From the IMG/VR virus record IMGVR_UViG_3300028844_003127, positions 1 through 24,530 of that record: a stretch of DNA of 24,530 nucleotides; one strand, 5' to 3'. Shown here in pieces: positions 23,717 through 24,530 of this stretch; position 1 is the first letter of the stretch, and the number at the start of each line of letters is the position of its first letter. The notes below the pieces were generated by a model. That model was not told where the DNA came from and made no database searches. It saw nothing but the letters and a program-made list of their open reading frames with translations. A program made the translations under genes and the position numbers. Source of the DNA: a virus.

Positions 23717-23893
23717 ATGATGACATTAACTATGATATTGGGTATGTTTGTAGGATACGAGGGATATGATAATGGTAAACTGTACATAGGTACATATACT
23801 CCTACGTGTGAATATGGGTGGGTTATAACAAATGGGGAAATTTATCTCGACACAATTTATGAGAAAAATAATATATTACCCCTTGACAATTAA
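23717..23893 (+). CDS. Unknown 58-aa protein
   Basis: ATG 23717 (or 23720) after AGAGGG. Tyr- and Gly-rich beta pattern (DNGKLYIGTY ... NGEIYLDTIYE). The last codons contain the -35 box of promoter 3, the same arrangement as gene 22616-22792. It may form one protein with the overlapping 23638-23769 frame through a frameshift. No family recognised. Confidence 0.5.
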   Translation: MMTLTMILGMFVGYEGYDNGKLYIGTYTPTCEYGWVITNGEIYLDTIYEKNNILPLDN

Positions 23894-23911
23894 AGTTTAT
23901 ATGTATATAAT
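23883..23911 (+). promoter_or_regulatory. Rightward promoter 3, perfect sigma-70 consensus
   Basis: -35 TTGACA (23883-23888), 17-nt spacer, -10 TATAAT (23906-23911), followed by GTCGATATA. Both hexamers match consensus, so it should be a very strong early promoter. It shares ATTAAAGTTT in the spacer and ATGTCGATATA after the -10 with promoter 2. Confidence 0.88.
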
Positions 23912-23949
23912 GTCGATATAACAAGTAACACTAAAAGAAAGAAAAGAAA

Positions 23950-24129
23950 ATGTCAAACAACTTTGAAATCCACTACACCTCAGACTGCTGCGGTGCTTAC
24001 GTTCACTCTGATGCAGAGCTTTGCCCAACATGCCTTGAGCATTGCGAAGTTATCGAAGATCGTGTAGACTTTGAATGTTCGGAAGCTGTTCACTTTGAAT
24101 CATCACTTGACTTTTACGGAGCTGGTTGA
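23950..24129 (+). CDS. Cys-rich zinc-ribbon-like microprotein, copy B
   Basis: 59 aa from ATG 23950, 39 nt past a consensus promoter; the leader is A-rich and SD-poor (AAAGAAAGAAAAG). It keeps Cys13, Cys14, Cys25, Cys28, His31 and Cys32 of copy A, plus the words SDCCG, CPTC, EHCEVIE and SEAVH. Many synonymous differences between copies indicate an old duplication kept by selection. Likely highly transcribed early in infection. Function unknown. Confidence 0.87.
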   Translation: MSNNFEIHYTSDCCGAYVHSDAELCPTCLEHCEVIEDRVDFECSEAVHFESSLDFYGAG

Positions 24130-24130
24130 A

Positions 24131-24313
24131 ATGAAAAACAGAGATTACTACAACTGCGTTTTCCCAGAAAAACGTCCACGCAATATCTGGGTTGTATACG
24201 ACACAGAAGGCAGCAAGATCGGAGAAGTTGCCGCCATGTCAGAAAATGAGGCTAGACAAAAGGTAGCCCAACATGTTATGATACCTTTCAGACTTTCACA
24301 CATCGAGGAATAA
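24131..24313 (+). CDS. Unknown 60-aa protein
   Basis: ATG 24131, 1 nt after the previous stop, with GGAG 9 nt upstream. An in-frame ATG at 24071 would lie inside copy B and is not needed. The sequence has a short beta-hairpin (NIWVVYDTEGSKIGEVAA) followed by an E-N-E-A-R-Q-K helix, a pattern seen in small phage proteins with no known role. Confidence 0.75.
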   Translation: MKNRDYYNCVFPEKRPRNIWVVYDTEGSKIGEVAAMSENEARQKVAQHVMIPFRLSHIEE

Positions 24314-24314
24314 A

Positions 24315-24530
24315 ATGAAAACTTGCAAAGTAAACCCACTGAAACTAAATGAAACGCGATTTGATCACGAAGCACACAAAGGAGGTCGATATGTTAAGCG
24401 TTACTATTTCTCTAATGGTCTTGGTGCTTCTGTCGCATGTCACGGTGGTACTTATGGCGGTCACGCTGGATACTTTGAGGTCGCTATTCTCAAGTATCCT
24501 CTCGGCACAGATGGAGAGATAACGGGTGAA
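24315..24530 (+). CDS. Conserved-looking phage protein, cut by window end
   Basis: 72 codons from ATG 24315 with no stop before the edge; starts 1 nt after the previous stop. The segment GGRYVKRYYFSNGLGASVAC followed by a Gly/His-rich loop and GYFEVAIL resembles a family of uncharacterised phage proteins with an F-x-N-G-x-G-A-S-V signature. The C-terminus is missing here. Confidence 0.78.
   Translation, partial: MKTCKVNPLKLNETRFDHEAHKGGRYVKRYYFSNGLGASVACHGGTYGGHAGYFEVAILKYPLGTDGEITGE
24391..24522 (+). CDS. Candidate nested hydrophobic microprotein
   Basis: ATG 24391 is preceded by AAAGGAGGT with a 4-nt gap before the ATG, the best SD in the window, and opens a 43-aa frame in the +1 register inside the preceding gene, ending at TAA 24522. 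Residues 3-25 are strongly hydrophobic (single membrane span), followed by a polar helix. Caution: the SD is also the coding sequence for Lys-Gly-Gly of the host gene, so this may be chance. Confidence 0.35.
   Translation: MLSVTISLMVLVLLSHVTVVLMAVTLDTLRSLFSSILSAQMER

Overview
The window looks like part of the genome of a tailed double-stranded DNA phage (Caudoviricetes). It is AT-rich and tightly packed. It carries terminase, portal, prohead protease/scaffold, capsid and tail-fibre genes, plus sugar-modifying genes of the kind known from marine myoviruses. I cannot name the host. No tRNA, rRNA, CRISPR array, integrase or insertion sequence was recognised.

Layout. Two divergent gene sets meet at a gene-free control region at about 22201-22615. 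Everything to its left (22173 down to 1) is read leftward on the minus strand. In order of transcription: a 58-aa and a 240-aa unknown; a small sigma factor with only region 2 (T4 gp55-like); an HTH/coiled-coil protein (possible small terminase); a 32-aa membrane microprotein coupled to a sulfotransferase; GDP-mannose 4,6-dehydratase; a small unknown; HNH and ERCC4-type nucleases; a ClpP-like protease; large terminase; portal; a prohead protease fused to a scaffold, with a second internal scaffold start; a decoration protein; major capsid protein; a terminator; a 253-aa virion protein; a tail-fibre gene broken by a -1 frame change; and a giant tail protein (1866 codons visible, running off the left edge).

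Right of the control region (22616-24530) lies a rightward cluster of very small genes typical of phage early regions. It has sigma-70-like promoters, one of them with both consensus hexamers and a 17-nt spacer. It includes two paralogous Cys-rich (zinc-ribbon-like) proteins of 58 and 59 aa, two overlapping single-pass membrane proteins, acidic and unknown proteins, and a conserved-looking phage protein cut by the right edge.

How the parts may work together. The host polymerase would read the rightward promoters early. The gp55-like sigma lacks region 4, so it should need only a -10-type element. A shared GTGTATA-type motif precedes four leftward genes (9.7, 12.8, 14.9 and 22.2 kb) and is a candidate late promoter. 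The packaging, capsid and tail genes then build the particle. The dehydratase/sulfotransferase pair may modify a virion or host surface glycan.

Most interesting signals: the nested inverted repeats and three GCATTWTGCA boxes in the control region; a related RNA-hairpin element present at 22359 and 23586; duplicated microprotein genes and promoter modules whose -35 boxes overlap the preceding stop codons; the cupredoxin domain with complete copper ligands on the giant tail protein; the split fibre gene; and short overlapping genes that simple gene callers would miss.
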